A stretch of DNA of 64,000 nt from UBA987 sp002292105 (GTDB lineage: Bacteria; Bacteroidota; Bacteroidia; NS11-12g; UBA9320), in contig OX044357.1 of the NCBI GenBank assembly GCA_943846675.1, forward strand, positions 496,001 through 560,000, written 5' to 3'. The translations under genes were made by a program, and so were the position numbers. Under the pieces are notes generated by a model. The model worked only from the letters and a program-made list of their open reading frames with translations, ran no database searches and was not told where the DNA came from. This document shows, in pieces, positions 47,755 through 55,770 of this stretch; the first letter of the stretch is position 1, and every line of letters begins with the position of its first letter.

Positions 47755-47762
47755 TACTTTTG
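47755..47762 (+). promoter_or_regulatory. Candidate -7 box for the glycosyltransferase gene
   Basis: TACTTTTG matches TAnnTTTG exactly and ends six bases before the ATG, so the mRNA would have a leader of about three bases. It overlaps the alternative TTG start at 47760, which supports ATG 47769 as the true start. Confidence 0.42.
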
Positions 47763-47768
47763 CCGTCG

Positions 47769-48803
47769 ATGCAATATCCGAAGGTATCTATTGTCATATT
47801 AAATTTTAACACCAAAGAATTACTCCAAAAGTTAATTCCATTTGCACTTAAAACGGATTATCCAGCATTTGAAATCGTGGTAGCCGATAATGCTTCTTCT
47901 GATGGAAGTCTGGCGCTTATTCAATCTGAGTTTCCAGAAGTTCAATGCATTGCGTTAACGTCAAATTTGGGATATGCAGGTGGATATAATGAAGCACTAA
48001 AACAGCTTGACACTGATTTTTGGGTGTTGTTGAACAGCGACGTTGAAGTTGATTCTGGCTGGTTGAATCCGATGATGGAAAGACTATTAGGTGATGACAA
48101 GATAGCAGCAGTTCAACCAAAAATATTAGACTTCAATGACCGGCTAAGATTTGAGTATGCTGGTGCCAGTGGGGGAATGATCGATCAATATGGGTATCCA
48201 TTTTGCATCGGGCGAATCTTTGACGAAATTGAAACGGATACTGGCCAATATGATACAGCTACGCCTGTTTTTTGGGCAAGTGGAGCGGCCTTGTTGGTTA
48301 GGGCCAAAGTGTATACAGATTTGAATGGTTTAGATCAAGACTTTTTCGCACATATGGAAGAGATTGACCTGTGTTGGCGCATGCAAAATGCTGGTTTTGA
48401 AGTTTGGGTTGAACCCAAATCTGTTGTTTACCATATTGGTGGAGGTACCTTGAATGCACAAAGTGCCAAAAAGGTATTCTTGAATTTTAGAAACAACTTG
48501 GTGCTATTAACTAAAAATTTGCCTGCTTTGCACGCAGTCAAAATACTTGGCATTCGCTTGATCTTAGACGGAATATCAGGAGTTAAGTTTATCTTAGACG
48601 GGAACCCAAAACTTACCTGGATGGTTGTAAAAGCACATTGGGCTTTCTTTACACGGTTTCGATTTTATTGGTCTAAGCGTAAGCAAAACGATATTCCGCG
48701 GTCAACATCTCATCTACACGGTTATTTTAAGCTTAGCATTGTGTATCAATTTTTTGTGAGAGGCGTTAGGCAATTTTCAGACATAAAAAAGCCCTCTGTT
48801 TAA
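47769..48803 (+). CDS. Family 2 glycosyltransferase
   Basis: The 344-residue product starts with the GT2 nucleotide-binding fold (VSIVILNFNTKELLQ, VVADNASSDGS), the donor-site DxD-like segment LLNSDVEVD, and the acceptor region MEEIDLCWRMQNAGF. The C-terminal part contains hydrophobic helices near the membrane. It resembles rhamnosyl- or wbbL-type transferases of surface polysaccharide synthesis. It stands alone here without a polysaccharide locus, so the acceptor cannot be named. The 3' end lies inside the terminator stem shared with the next gene. Confidence 0.9.
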   Translation: MQYPKVSIVILNFNTKELLQKLIPFALKTDYPAFEIVVADNASSDGSLALIQSEFPEVQCIALTSNLGYAGGYNEALKQLDTDFWVLLNSDVEVDSGWLNPMMERLLGDDKIAAVQPKILDFNDRLRFEYAGASGGMIDQYGYPFCIGRIFDEIETDTGQYDTATPVFWASGAALLVRAKVYTDLNGLDQDFFAHMEEIDLCWRMQNAGFEVWVEPKSVVYHIGGGTLNAQSAKKVFLNFRNNLVLLTKNLPALHAVKILGIRLILDGISGVKFILDGNPKLTWMVVKAHWAFFTRFRFYWSKRKQNDIPRSTSHLHGYFKLSIVYQFFVRGVRQFSDIKKPSV

Positions 48804-48815
48804 GAACAGAAGGCT
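48784..48815. terminator. Bidirectional terminator between the glycosyltransferase and LTD genes
   Basis: AGCC-C-TCTGTT pairs with AACAGA-A-GGCT across a TAAG loop. On the minus strand a TTTTTT tract follows, a standard intrinsic terminator for the LTD gene. The plus-strand stop codon of the glycosyltransferase lies inside the stem. Confidence 0.85.
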
Positions 48816-48837
48816 TAATAAAATTTTTGGATTAACG

Positions 48838-50613
48838 CTATTTGATAACTACGCGCTTCACGCTAGATGCGTTTTCTGCGTTAATAGTCACAAAGTATAC
48901 ACCAGAAGCCACAGACGATAGATCTATAGCAGTGGCTAACTTATTTGTTACTTTTTGAGACATAACAGCGTTACCTAATGCATCTATAACAGATACACTC
49001 GTAATAGGTTGAACTGCGCTCACATTTAACACACCATTTGAAGGGTTAGGGTAAACCGAAGAAATTAAAGAGAAGTCTTTAACACTTGTTTTGTCCCATT
49101 GCATGATGTCAGCAATTCCACGTGGGAAGATTTGGTAACCCGCATCAAGTGGGAAAGCAGACCCATCAAATTGTCCACCTATTCCTAAGATGTCCATAGT
49201 GTCTTGATCTACAGAAACACCAACCATGTCTTTTACGTCTCTATCAACACGTAAAAGGAAAGTATCTGTTCCGTTGGTAATAGATACATTGCCATTACTT
49301 GGCCACACAGTAGTTGTGTCTGCAATCCATACTTTACGAATTTCAATAAAGTCAGATTCTGTATCTTCTGAAGGTTTAGTTACCACGCGAGGTGTCTTAA
49401 GTGTACTTGACCCTGTAACTAAAATACTATCTGCAAATACTTCTATAAGGCCGTTGTAAGAAGTAATTTCACCTCTTACTGTGATTTCGTCAGTTTCGTT
49501 AACTACATAGTCGTTTACGTCTCTAAAATTGAATATGTTGATACCTGCAGTTGAATCAATGATGGTAAAAGACAATCCTGCGTTACCGTCTAAATCGATA
49601 CCATAAACAACACCAGTAACTTCAACTTTTAGTTTGTCGAACTTTGGCTCCCAGTTGTTATCATTTTCTCTTACCTCCTTGATTGTTGCTTTCCAGTAAT
49701 CATCATTCTCAACATTGATGGTCATTGTTGAATCAGCAAGATCAGCACCTGAAGCATTTCTTAATGTCAACTCAATGGATTTGTCTAATTCCGACATGTT
49801 ATTGTCGTTAAGCGTAATGTTAAAGCTTTGGTCGTCAGAGCTGCCCATTGCAAAGGTTAACGTTGAAGGAGACGTTGCAGAGTAATCAGTTCCATTCACA
49901 GCAGTTCCGCCTGTAACGTGAACCTCAACTGTTGCTCCAGCGCTGCTAGATGGATTTGAAATTGAAACATTTACCATTATTACGCCATCGGCTTCACTCA
50001 CGGTAGTACTGGTTTTAGCAAAACCAATTTCTGGATTTGTAGGTACGTAGCAATCAGAGGTATGTGAGCCTATATACGTAAATGTGTTTTGTGGATAAAT
50101 GTCCCATTCATTACCAGCCATAGACCAATCTGTTTGACCCGACTTAATGGTGCTTTTTCGAACCATGGTGTAGTCTTTAGTCGACCCTGAACCTACAGTC
50201 CAACTGGACCCTGGATCTACATATGACTCACCAATTCTATCTATTGTATCCGTACCTTTCAAAAGTAAGACAGCATCGTCACCGTTGAAGTGACAAACAC
50301 TCGGGTACTTTAATACAGAGTCTGCAACGCCTGTAATTGCCGCGTCTGCTCCATCGGCACATAAAATGAAAACACTATAAGCAGGCAGGCTTCCATACAA
50401 TTCAAAAGTGTTAGTGGTTGGGCCTCCATTTACAATGTTAAAAATGGAATACTTGGTCAAGTCCACAGCAGAACTTGTTGGGTTGTAGATCTCAATTGCC
50501 TTGCTATTTCCTCCACCTTCAATATATTCGGAGAAATAAAGCTCGCTACACTGAGCGCGTGCTGTCATGCTTAACAATACTGTACTGCATGCTAAAAGGA
50601 AAAGTTTTTTCAT
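48838..50613 (-). CDS. Secreted LTD/Calx-beta/OB-fold protein with T9SS type A sorting domain
   Basis: The 591-residue product has a signal peptide (about 1-20, ending ARAQ). A lamin tail domain opens it (CSELYFSEYIEGGGNSKAIE, 22-150). A Calx-beta domain covers about 195-305 (AVNGTDYSA, SSDDQSFNI) and an OB-fold-like domain about 312-410 (VTGVVYGIDLDGNAGLSFTI). A type A sorting domain closes it (VYPNPSNG, near 520). LTD plus OB-fold is the front half of secreted nucleases such as ExeM, but no nuclease domain follows. It is thus probably a surface-binding protein, not an enzyme. A candidate promoter lies upstream. Confidence 0.84.
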   Translation of the reverse strand: MKKLFLLACSTVLLSMTARAQCSELYFSEYIEGGGNSKAIEIYNPTSSAVDLTKYSIFNIVNGGPTTNTFELYGSLPAYSVFILCADGADAAITGVADSVLKYPSVCHFNGDDAVLLLKGTDTIDRIGESYVDPGSSWTVGSGSTKDYTMVRKSTIKSGQTDWSMAGNEWDIYPQNTFTYIGSHTSDCYVPTNPEIGFAKTSTTVSEADGVIMVNVSISNPSSSAGATVEVHVTGGTAVNGTDYSATSPSTLTFAMGSSDDQSFNITLNDNNMSELDKSIELTLRNASGADLADSTMTINVENDDYWKATIKEVRENDNNWEPKFDKLKVEVTGVVYGIDLDGNAGLSFTIIDSTAGINIFNFRDVNDYVVNETDEITVRGEITSYNGLIEVFADSILVTGSSTLKTPRVVTKPSEDTESDFIEIRKVWIADTTTVWPSNGNVSITNGTDTFLLRVDRDVKDMVGVSVDQDTMDILGIGGQFDGSAFPLDAGYQIFPRGIADIMQWDKTSVKDFSLISSVYPNPSNGVLNVSAVQPITSVSVIDALGNAVMSQKVTNKLATAIDLSSVASGVYFVTINAENASSVKRVVIK

Positions 50614-50641
50614 TTTACTTGTTTTTTGAACGATTTAGATA

Positions 50642-50674
50642 CGAAATTATACTTTTTAAAGGGTCATTAGCAAC
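50642..50674 (-). promoter_or_regulatory. Candidate promoter of the LTD gene
   Basis: On the minus strand GTTG (50674-50671), a 21-base spacer and TAATTTCG (50649-50642) approximate the Bacteroidota consensus with one mismatch in each element. Confidence 0.35.
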
Positions 50675-50852
50675 AAAATGACTACCATCTTTATTGTCAA
50701 AAAGTTATGTTGTGGTAACTGTTTGAATTAGAGCCACTTATTTTTTTAACAATTTCTACCGTTTTTAAAATGCGCTCGACCGTTTGTCAATTTCGAAGGT
50801 TAAATCGTATCTATACTCCAGTTTTATGCGTCTCTTGTAAAACAATTCTCCG

Positions 50853-51332
50853 ATGAAACGTAAACACGAAACGCCACAGAACGCCCTAGCAGACATTGCG
50901 CTGCTACTTCTCATTTTCTTTTTGATTACAACTCAATTCCCAAACGAAGATGGAATCCAAACAACTTTACCGCCGCTTGAGGCAAAGGCCGTCCAAAATG
51001 AATCAAAAGACATAGAGATTTGGTTAAACGCGCAAGACCAAATTATGCTAGAAAATAAATCTGTGCAATTGGTGAGTTTGTCTTCTGAAATATCAAAAAT
51101 TATGGGGGATTTGAATACGGATGTCAGGGTTAACCTAAAATCACACGAGCAAGCTAGTTATACCGCTTACGTTTCCGTTTATGATGAAATAAAACAGGCA
51201 TATCGCCAATTACACAATGCACAGGCGGAATCTATGTTTGGAACGTCTTTCGAACTATTAACGGCTCAAGAACAAGGGGTTATCCTGTCGGCACACCCAG
51301 TTCGTGTGTTCGAAGGGGACTTGGGACAATAA
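50853..51332 (+). CDS. ExbD/TolR-family protein, orphan
   Basis: The 159-residue product has a short cytoplasmic N-terminus, one transmembrane helix (about 11-30, ALADIALLLLIFFLITTQF) carrying the proton-path aspartate of ExbD/TolR in ADIALLLLIFFL, and a periplasmic domain. ExbD works with an ExbB channel to use the proton gradient to energise TonB or Tol. No ExbB, TonB or TolQ gene is next to it, so it must pair with a partner encoded elsewhere. The C-terminal domain is about 20 residues longer than usual. Confidence 0.87.
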   Translation: MKRKHETPQNALADIALLLLIFFLITTQFPNEDGIQTTLPPLEAKAVQNESKDIEIWLNAQDQIMLENKSVQLVSLSSEISKIMGDLNTDVRVNLKSHEQASYTAYVSVYDEIKQAYRQLHNAQAESMFGTSFELLTAQEQGVILSAHPVRVFEGDLGQ

Positions 51333-51414
51333 CTATTGTAACTTTGGCTTAGCATCAATATGATGAAGTAGATTAATCGATAACATAGAGCGTTGATAAA
51401 TACGATGAATTAGC

Positions 51415-51428
51415 TGCGCAATTGCGCA
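51415..51428. repeat. 14-base perfect palindrome upstream of the phosphatase gene
   Basis: TGCGCAATTGCGCA is a perfect inverted repeat with no spacer, 110 bases before the phosphatase start. It is much GC-richer than its surroundings. It could be a regulator-binding site. No second copy was noticed in the window. Confidence 0.35.
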
Positions 51429-51537
51429 AGCCTTAATCATAATATGTCAACTCATCCATTGTTTTGCAATTATGAAGCCTTAACAGAGTATGGTTCTCAA
51501 TAAAAATACAGAGTTTTGTTGCTGTCATTTTGTAACT

Positions 51538-52641
51538 ATGAAAGCGCCCATTTTTATTCGGATTCTTATTTTTTCAATTGTTATACAATTTACCGCGTGC
51601 AATTCGGCCAAGCAAAGCTTGATTACACCTAGTAAAAAACCAAAGCGGATCATTTTCCTTGTCGGGGATGGAATGGGGTTGAGTCAAATCTCAACATTGT
51701 TTTTGCAGAAAGACAATACGAATAGTTTTAAACGCTTTAAGACAATTGGTTTTATTAATACGCAATCAGGGTCACACAAAATAACGGATTCAGCTGCAGG
51801 AGCAACGGCGTTTGCTTGTGGAGAAAAGACGTATAACGGGGCTATTGGTGTAGACATGGATACGAACTCCAAAGCAAATCTAATTGAGAAATTTTCCGAA
51901 AAGAATTATGTAACGGGTTTGATTGCCACTTCATCCATAACCCACGCAACCCCAGCGTGTTTTTATGCGCATACCAGTCACCGGAGAAATGAATTTGATA
52001 TAGCGAAACAACTATTAAAGTCTGATGTCGATTTTTTTGCTGGTGGAGGACGTGATTTTCTGAGAGAAATGAGCGCAGAAATGCAGTTGTACAACTGGAA
52101 TATTGACACGAGTGATGAACAAGATTGGAAGTCTATTACGTTTCACCCTGACAGTAAATATGGGTATCTATTGTCTGGAAATGGAATGAGAACGATAGTG
52201 AATGGGAGAGGAGATTTTCTTTATAATGCCACAAAAGCCTCATTGCGGTACATAGACAATAGAAAATCGTTCATGATGATTGAAGGATCTCAAATTGATT
52301 GGGGCGGACATGCCAATGACTACGAATACGTCTTTGCAGAAATGAAAGACTTTGATAAAACGGTTGGTGCTGTTTTGAACTACGCAGAAAAAGATGGTAA
52401 TACTTTGGTGGTAGTGACTGCAGATCATGAAACCGGAGGGTTGGCCTTGAAGCCAGCATCATATTTAGATGTCGATGGTATTACCCATAACAATTATGAT
52501 GAAGTAGAAGGGTCATTTAATACAGGTGGACATACAGCCGCATTGATCCCCGTTTTTGCCTATGGTCCTGGAGCCAATGAATTCCAAGGTTTTTATGAGA
52601 ATACCGAAATATTCAATAAGTTTTTAAAGCTTATGAAGTAA
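51538..52641 (+). CDS. Alkaline phosphatase, secreted, probable lipoprotein
   Basis: The start is taken at ATG 51538 (MKAPIF), giving 367 residues. The leader ends QFTACNS, a lipobox-like site. Catalytic features of the alkaline phosphatase superfamily are complete: DGMGLSQ, nucleophile Ser85 in ITDSAAGATAFACG, metal ligands in TADHETGG and GGHTAAL near the C-terminus. It releases phosphate from organic monoesters outside the cytoplasm. The gene is alone; a phosphate-responsive operator was not recognised, but a perfect palindrome lies upstream. Confidence 0.93.
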   Translation: MKAPIFIRILIFSIVIQFTACNSAKQSLITPSKKPKRIIFLVGDGMGLSQISTLFLQKDNTNSFKRFKTIGFINTQSGSHKITDSAAGATAFACGEKTYNGAIGVDMDTNSKANLIEKFSEKNYVTGLIATSSITHATPACFYAHTSHRRNEFDIAKQLLKSDVDFFAGGGRDFLREMSAEMQLYNWNIDTSDEQDWKSITFHPDSKYGYLLSGNGMRTIVNGRGDFLYNATKASLRYIDNRKSFMMIEGSQIDWGGHANDYEYVFAEMKDFDKTVGAVLNYAEKDGNTLVVVTADHETGGLALKPASYLDVDGITHNNYDEVEGSFNTGGHTAALIPVFAYGPGANEFQGFYENTEIFNKFLKLMK

Positions 52642-52650
52642 GTGCCTTAA

Positions 52651-53253
52651 CTAGGGCTTATTAAACACATTGGTTGTTTTGGCAATTTCCATAACATAAG
52701 TTTTCCCACTATAATTGACAATGGTCATGGTGATTTTATAGTCTTTAGTGCCGTCACTTAATTCTGGGGTCAAGAAATTGATCATTGAGCCTTCTTCATC
52801 CGAGTCAAAATACAAACAGTTTCTAACACGCAGGGAATTCAAATTCACATTGTTTTCGTCCGCATCTGTGCGTAGATTATTGACATTTTCCATAAACCTA
52901 CTTGTCATTCCGTCGACCATCACTTGTACTTCTTTGTCTGTTTTGCCGCTTGTTTCTTTGCCAGCAATTGCTCTTGCAACGGTTACATCGAGGAAGTATT
53001 GCGATATCTGGTCTGCTGAGCCTGATTGTAATGTTGACAAAAACGACTCACAGATTTCACCGTACGCCATTTGTATTCCTTCTGGAGGTGTTTGCTGAAC
53101 TTCGATGTTCTTGATTGGTTGGTCAGCTTGTGTAGGATCTTGTTGGGCCACAGGTTCTTCAACAATTTTAGTCGGGTCTTCCTTCTGGTTTTTCTTAAAA
53201 ACGCCACAAGAGGTCAGACAAATCAAGGTGGTTACAATCGCAAAAAATTTCAT
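52651..53253 (-). CDS. Hypothetical lipoprotein
   Basis: The 200-residue product has a classical lipobox, LTSCG at residues 14-18, so it is probably a lipoprotein. A low-complexity spacer rich in Q, P and E follows. A globular domain from about residue 60 (AYGEICESFLSTLQSG, DVTVARAIAGKETSGKTDKE, RVRNCLYFDSDEEGSMINF) recalls small periplasmic ligand-binding folds of the NTF2 or DUF4878 kind; the match is not certain. It converges nine bases from the phosphatase gene and faces the small ORF upstream. Confidence 0.68.
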   Translation of the reverse strand: MKFFAIVTTLICLTSCGVFKKNQKEDPTKIVEEPVAQQDPTQADQPIKNIEVQQTPPEGIQMAYGEICESFLSTLQSGSADQISQYFLDVTVARAIAGKETSGKTDKEVQVMVDGMTSRFMENVNNLRTDADENNVNLNSLRVRNCLYFDSDEEGSMINFLTPELSDGTKDYKITMTIVNYSGKTYVMEIAKTTNVFNKP

Positions 53254-53287
53254 ATGTCAAAAATAGCAGAAATTGTTCCAGAACGGA

Positions 53288-53374
53288 ATGGATTGGTTTT
53301 TGAACTTATACATGCGAGACGATAATGGAAATCCAGCGAATGCTAGTTTTCCATATAGTTTGACAAATCATTGA
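53288..53374 (+). CDS. Possible 28-residue small protein
   Basis: An ATG-started frame of 28 codons ends in TGA just before the FxLYD lipoprotein gene. The translation begins MDWFLNLYMRDD and ends SFPYSLTNH, with a composition plausible for a real peptide. It is too short to separate from chance by sequence alone, and I see no promoter or ribosome-binding site. Confidence 0.25.
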   Translation: MDWFLNLYMRDDNGNPANASFPYSLTNH

Positions 53375-53392
53375 TAATAAAACGTACAGATT

Positions 53393-53746
53393 ATGAGACA
53401 AATATTTTTACCAATTGCTACAGTCCTACTTATACTTTTCACCTTTAACGGATGTTCTGACAACATCGAAGTCCAAGGGAATAATCCCCGAGCGAGCGTT
53501 GTCTTTGACTTTTGGTCTGGCGCAAGAAACGTGGAAGTCGATGGTGAAATTTTTAATGATGGCAACACCTTTATTGAATATGTCGAAATAGAAATTGCAC
53601 TCTATGATGAATTTGGTCAATACACCAAATCTGTATTTCAGTCCTTTACCGTTGACTTAAGACCACAAGACAGCTTCATATTTTCATCTGATTTTAGGGA
53701 ATTTGACGTATACGATGTTGACGTGGTCATTTCTACATTTTGGTAA
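53393..53746 (+). CDS. Small lipoprotein with FxLYD-like domain
   Basis: The 117-residue product has a lipobox FNGCSDN near residues 18-24. One small beta-sandwich follows: VDGEIFNDGNTFIEYVEIEI, then ALYDEFGQYTKSVF and LRPQDSFIFSS. The order (strand, NDG, xxALYDExG, SSxF) fits the FxLYD domain, a module of cell-surface proteins with no assigned activity. It probably sits on the periplasmic or outer face of a membrane. It precedes the ytxJ-thioesterase pair but has its own spacing. Confidence 0.72.
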   Translation: MRQIFLPIATVLLILFTFNGCSDNIEVQGNNPRASVVFDFWSGARNVEVDGEIFNDGNTFIEYVEIEIALYDEFGQYTKSVFQSFTVDLRPQDSFIFSSDFREFDVYDVDVVISTFW

Positions 53747-53790
53747 ACGGAAATCTATCTGGAAGTAAACACTTTATAGCCGTCAGGCGT

Positions 53791-53798
53791 TACCTTTG
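53791..53798 (+). promoter_or_regulatory. Candidate -7 box for the YtxJ gene
   Basis: TACCTTTG matches TAnnTTTG exactly and ends 18 bases before the ATG at 53817. It covers the alternative TTG start at 53796, so that TTG is unlikely to be used. Confidence 0.42.
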
Positions 53799-53816
53799 TA
53801 TCAATCAAAACAAAGT

Positions 53817-54182
53817 ATGTTCGGACTTTTCGGAAATCAACCAAAGCTGCCTGAATCTTGGAAACAAATTGAATCTATTCAAGAACTAGAAGTGGCAGTC
53901 AAAACTTCATTTAGTAAGCCCATAGTGTTGTTTAAACACAGTACTTCATGCAGCATTAGTTCAATGGCTAAGTCAAGATTACAAGGGGAAACGGACGATA
54001 ATTCTCCTGAGATTTATTACTTAGACCTTCTATCATATCGTGATGTAAGTAATACCATTGCTGATAAATATAGAGTGAGACATGAGAGCCCACAAGTAAT
54101 CGTCTTAAGCAATGGGCGAGCTACCTATCATGCTAGCCACGGGCGGATAAATATGAACGATCTTAAAGCAAACGTACAATAG
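53817..54182 (+). CDS. ytxJ: YtxJ-type bacillithiol-linked redox protein (monothiol bacilliredoxin)
   Basis: The start is taken at ATG 53817 (MFGLFG), giving 121 residues. The thioredoxin-like fold carries a single active-site cysteine, Cys45 in FKHSTSCSIS, and the cis-proline region HESPQVIVL. YtxJ homologues are expected to remove bacillithiol from proteins, so the organism probably uses bacillithiol as its low-molecular-weight thiol. The next gene, a thioesterase, begins directly after its stop codon, so both are likely co-transcribed. Confidence 0.88.
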   Translation: MFGLFGNQPKLPESWKQIESIQELEVAVKTSFSKPIVLFKHSTSCSISSMAKSRLQGETDDNSPEIYYLDLLSYRDVSNTIADKYRVRHESPQVIVLSNGRATYHASHGRINMNDLKANVQ

Positions 54183-54581
54183 ATGGAATTAATAACAACA
54201 CACATCGCCATGACCAAAGACATGGGAGTACATGGTAACTTATTTGGAGGAATCATGATGGCGTGGATTGATGAGGCAGCCTCAGTATTGGCATGCCAGA
54301 CCTGTCATTCACCAAATATGGTAACCGTAAAGATTGATGAACTTGTTTTTCAAAAGAAGGTGAAAGAAGGGTTTTTGATCAAAATATACGGTGAAGTCGC
54401 TCAAATTGGAAAGTCATCCATCACCATGACTATTGAAGCGCGAAAAGAAAGTGTTTATAGTCAAGAACAAGACCTCGTTTTAACAACCAAGGTAACATTT
54501 GTTCGTATTGACGAAGGCGGAGACCCTACGCCAATTCCTACCCCGGTAAGAGAGCGATACAAACATTTGAGTAAATACTAG
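54183..54581 (+). CDS. Acyl-CoA thioesterase, hotdog fold
   Basis: The 132-residue protein is one hotdog domain of the YciA/BACH type: NLFGGIMMAWIDEAASVLAC near residues 19-38, the aspartate-containing helix of this family, then VTVKIDELVFQKKVKEGFLI. It hydrolyses acyl-CoA thioesters in the cytoplasm; chain-length preference cannot be read from sequence. It abuts the ytxJ gene and is likely read from the same promoter. Confidence 0.9.
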   Translation: MELITTHIAMTKDMGVHGNLFGGIMMAWIDEAASVLACQTCHSPNMVTVKIDELVFQKKVKEGFLIKIYGEVAQIGKSSITMTIEARKESVYSQEQDLVLTTKVTFVRIDEGGDPTPIPTPVRERYKHLSKY

Positions 54582-54619
54582 GTCTAAGAAACCAACTTCT
54601 TCATTTGCATTTTTTGCAA

Positions 54620-54627
54620 TACTTTTG
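54620..54627 (+). promoter_or_regulatory. Candidate -7 box for gcvT
   Basis: TACTTTTG matches TAnnTTTG and lies 36 bases before the gcvT start. No clear -33 element is present. No glycine-riboswitch-like structure is evident in this short leader. Confidence 0.3.
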
Positions 54628-54663
54628 ACACCCTTTAATATTAATTCATAACAGTATACACGT

Positions 54664-55770
54664 ATGTCAAGCACAGAACAATTAAAGAACACATCACTGA
54701 CACATGTTCACGAAGCTTTGGGAGGTAAAATGGTCCCGTTTGCGGGATTTAACATGCCCGTTCAATATTCTAATTTGAAAGAAGAACACATGGCTGTTCG
54801 AAATTCAGTTGGTATGTTTGACGTTTCGCACATGGGGGAATTTTTGGTTAAAGGAGAAGGTGCTACGGCCTTAATCGAATGGGTTACTTCTAATGACGTT
54901 GGGAAGCTTGTTGACATGCAAGCACAGTATAACTGTTTCCCTAATCATGACGGTGGTATTGTAGATGATTTGATCGTTTATAAATGGAACGATACAGAAT
55001 ACAACCTAGTTGTTAATGCAAGTAATATTGAAAAGGATTGGAATTGGATTGTTGCACAAAATGAGGAAAAAGGATTTGGTGCAGAGTTAAAGGACATGTC
55101 TGATGACTTGTCGTTGTTAGCCGTGCAGGGGCCAAATGCGCAAAAGTTGATTCAGGGTTTAACAGACGTTGATTTAAGTGCAATAGAATTTTATCATTTT
55201 GGTGCTGGTTCGGTTGCCGGACTGGATGATATTATCATTTCAAATACGGGTTATACTGGCTCAGGAGGATTTGAACTCTATGTTTGGAACAAAGACGCTG
55301 AGGCACTTTGGAATGCCATTATGGAAGCGGGTAAGGAATATGACATTTTGCCTTGTGGTTTGGGTTGTAGAGACACACTTCGTCTGGAGAAAGGTTACTG
55401 CCTGTATGGTAATGATATAAATGATACGACGTCTCCAATAGAAGCCGGTTTAGGTTGGATAACGAAGTTTGACAAGCCATTTGTGAATTGGGAATATCAC
55501 TTAAAAATAAAGGAAGACAAGCCTTCTAAACGATTGGTTGGTTTTGAAATGATTGACAGAGGTATTCCTCGTCAACATTATACCATTCTAGACGCTGATG
55601 GAAATGCTATTGGTGAGGTAACCAGTGGAACGCAAAGTCCGTCTTTAGGCAAAGCCATTGGCATGGGTTACGTAGCCAGAGGTCATGGCAAACGCGATAC
55701 TGAAATATTTATTGAAATTCGTGGAAAATCGTTGAAAGCGAAAGTGGTTAGAATGCCATTTTTAGCTTAA
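54664..55770 (+). CDS. gcvT: Aminomethyltransferase, glycine cleavage system T protein
   Basis: The 368-residue product is full length for GcvT. Typical parts are LGGKMVPFAGFNMPVQY near residue 20, GMFDVSHMGE, the folate-binding ISNTGYTGSGGFELY, and GRGHG/YVARGHGKR at the C-terminus. The T protein transfers the methylene group from the H-protein aminomethyl-lipoyl arm to tetrahydrofolate and releases ammonia. The gcvH and gcvP genes are not in the window, as is usual for dispersed gcv genes in Bacteroidota. The last four bases are shared with the stop of rlmF on the other strand. Confidence 0.95.
   Translation: MSSTEQLKNTSLTHVHEALGGKMVPFAGFNMPVQYSNLKEEHMAVRNSVGMFDVSHMGEFLVKGEGATALIEWVTSNDVGKLVDMQAQYNCFPNHDGGIVDDLIVYKWNDTEYNLVVNASNIEKDWNWIVAQNEEKGFGAELKDMSDDLSLLAVQGPNAQKLIQGLTDVDLSAIEFYHFGAGSVAGLDDIIISNTGYTGSGGFELYVWNKDAEALWNAIMEAGKEYDILPCGLGCRDTLRLEKGYCLYGNDINDTTSPIEAGLGWITKFDKPFVNWEYHLKIKEDKPSKRLVGFEMIDRGIPRQHYTILDADGNAIGEVTSGTQSPSLGKAIGMGYVARGHGKRDTEIFIEIRGKSLKAKVVRMPFLA

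Noticed and set aside
51443..51502. 19-codon ORF upstream of the phosphatase gene
   Set aside because: Too short, no recognisable motif or expression signal; the resemblance of its TTTTGCAATTATGAAG to the region at the phosphatase start is probably coincidence in AT-rich DNA.
54582..54663. Glycine riboswitch before gcvT
   Set aside because: The 82-base leader lacks the conserved paired stems and glycine-aptamer core; only a -7-like box is present.
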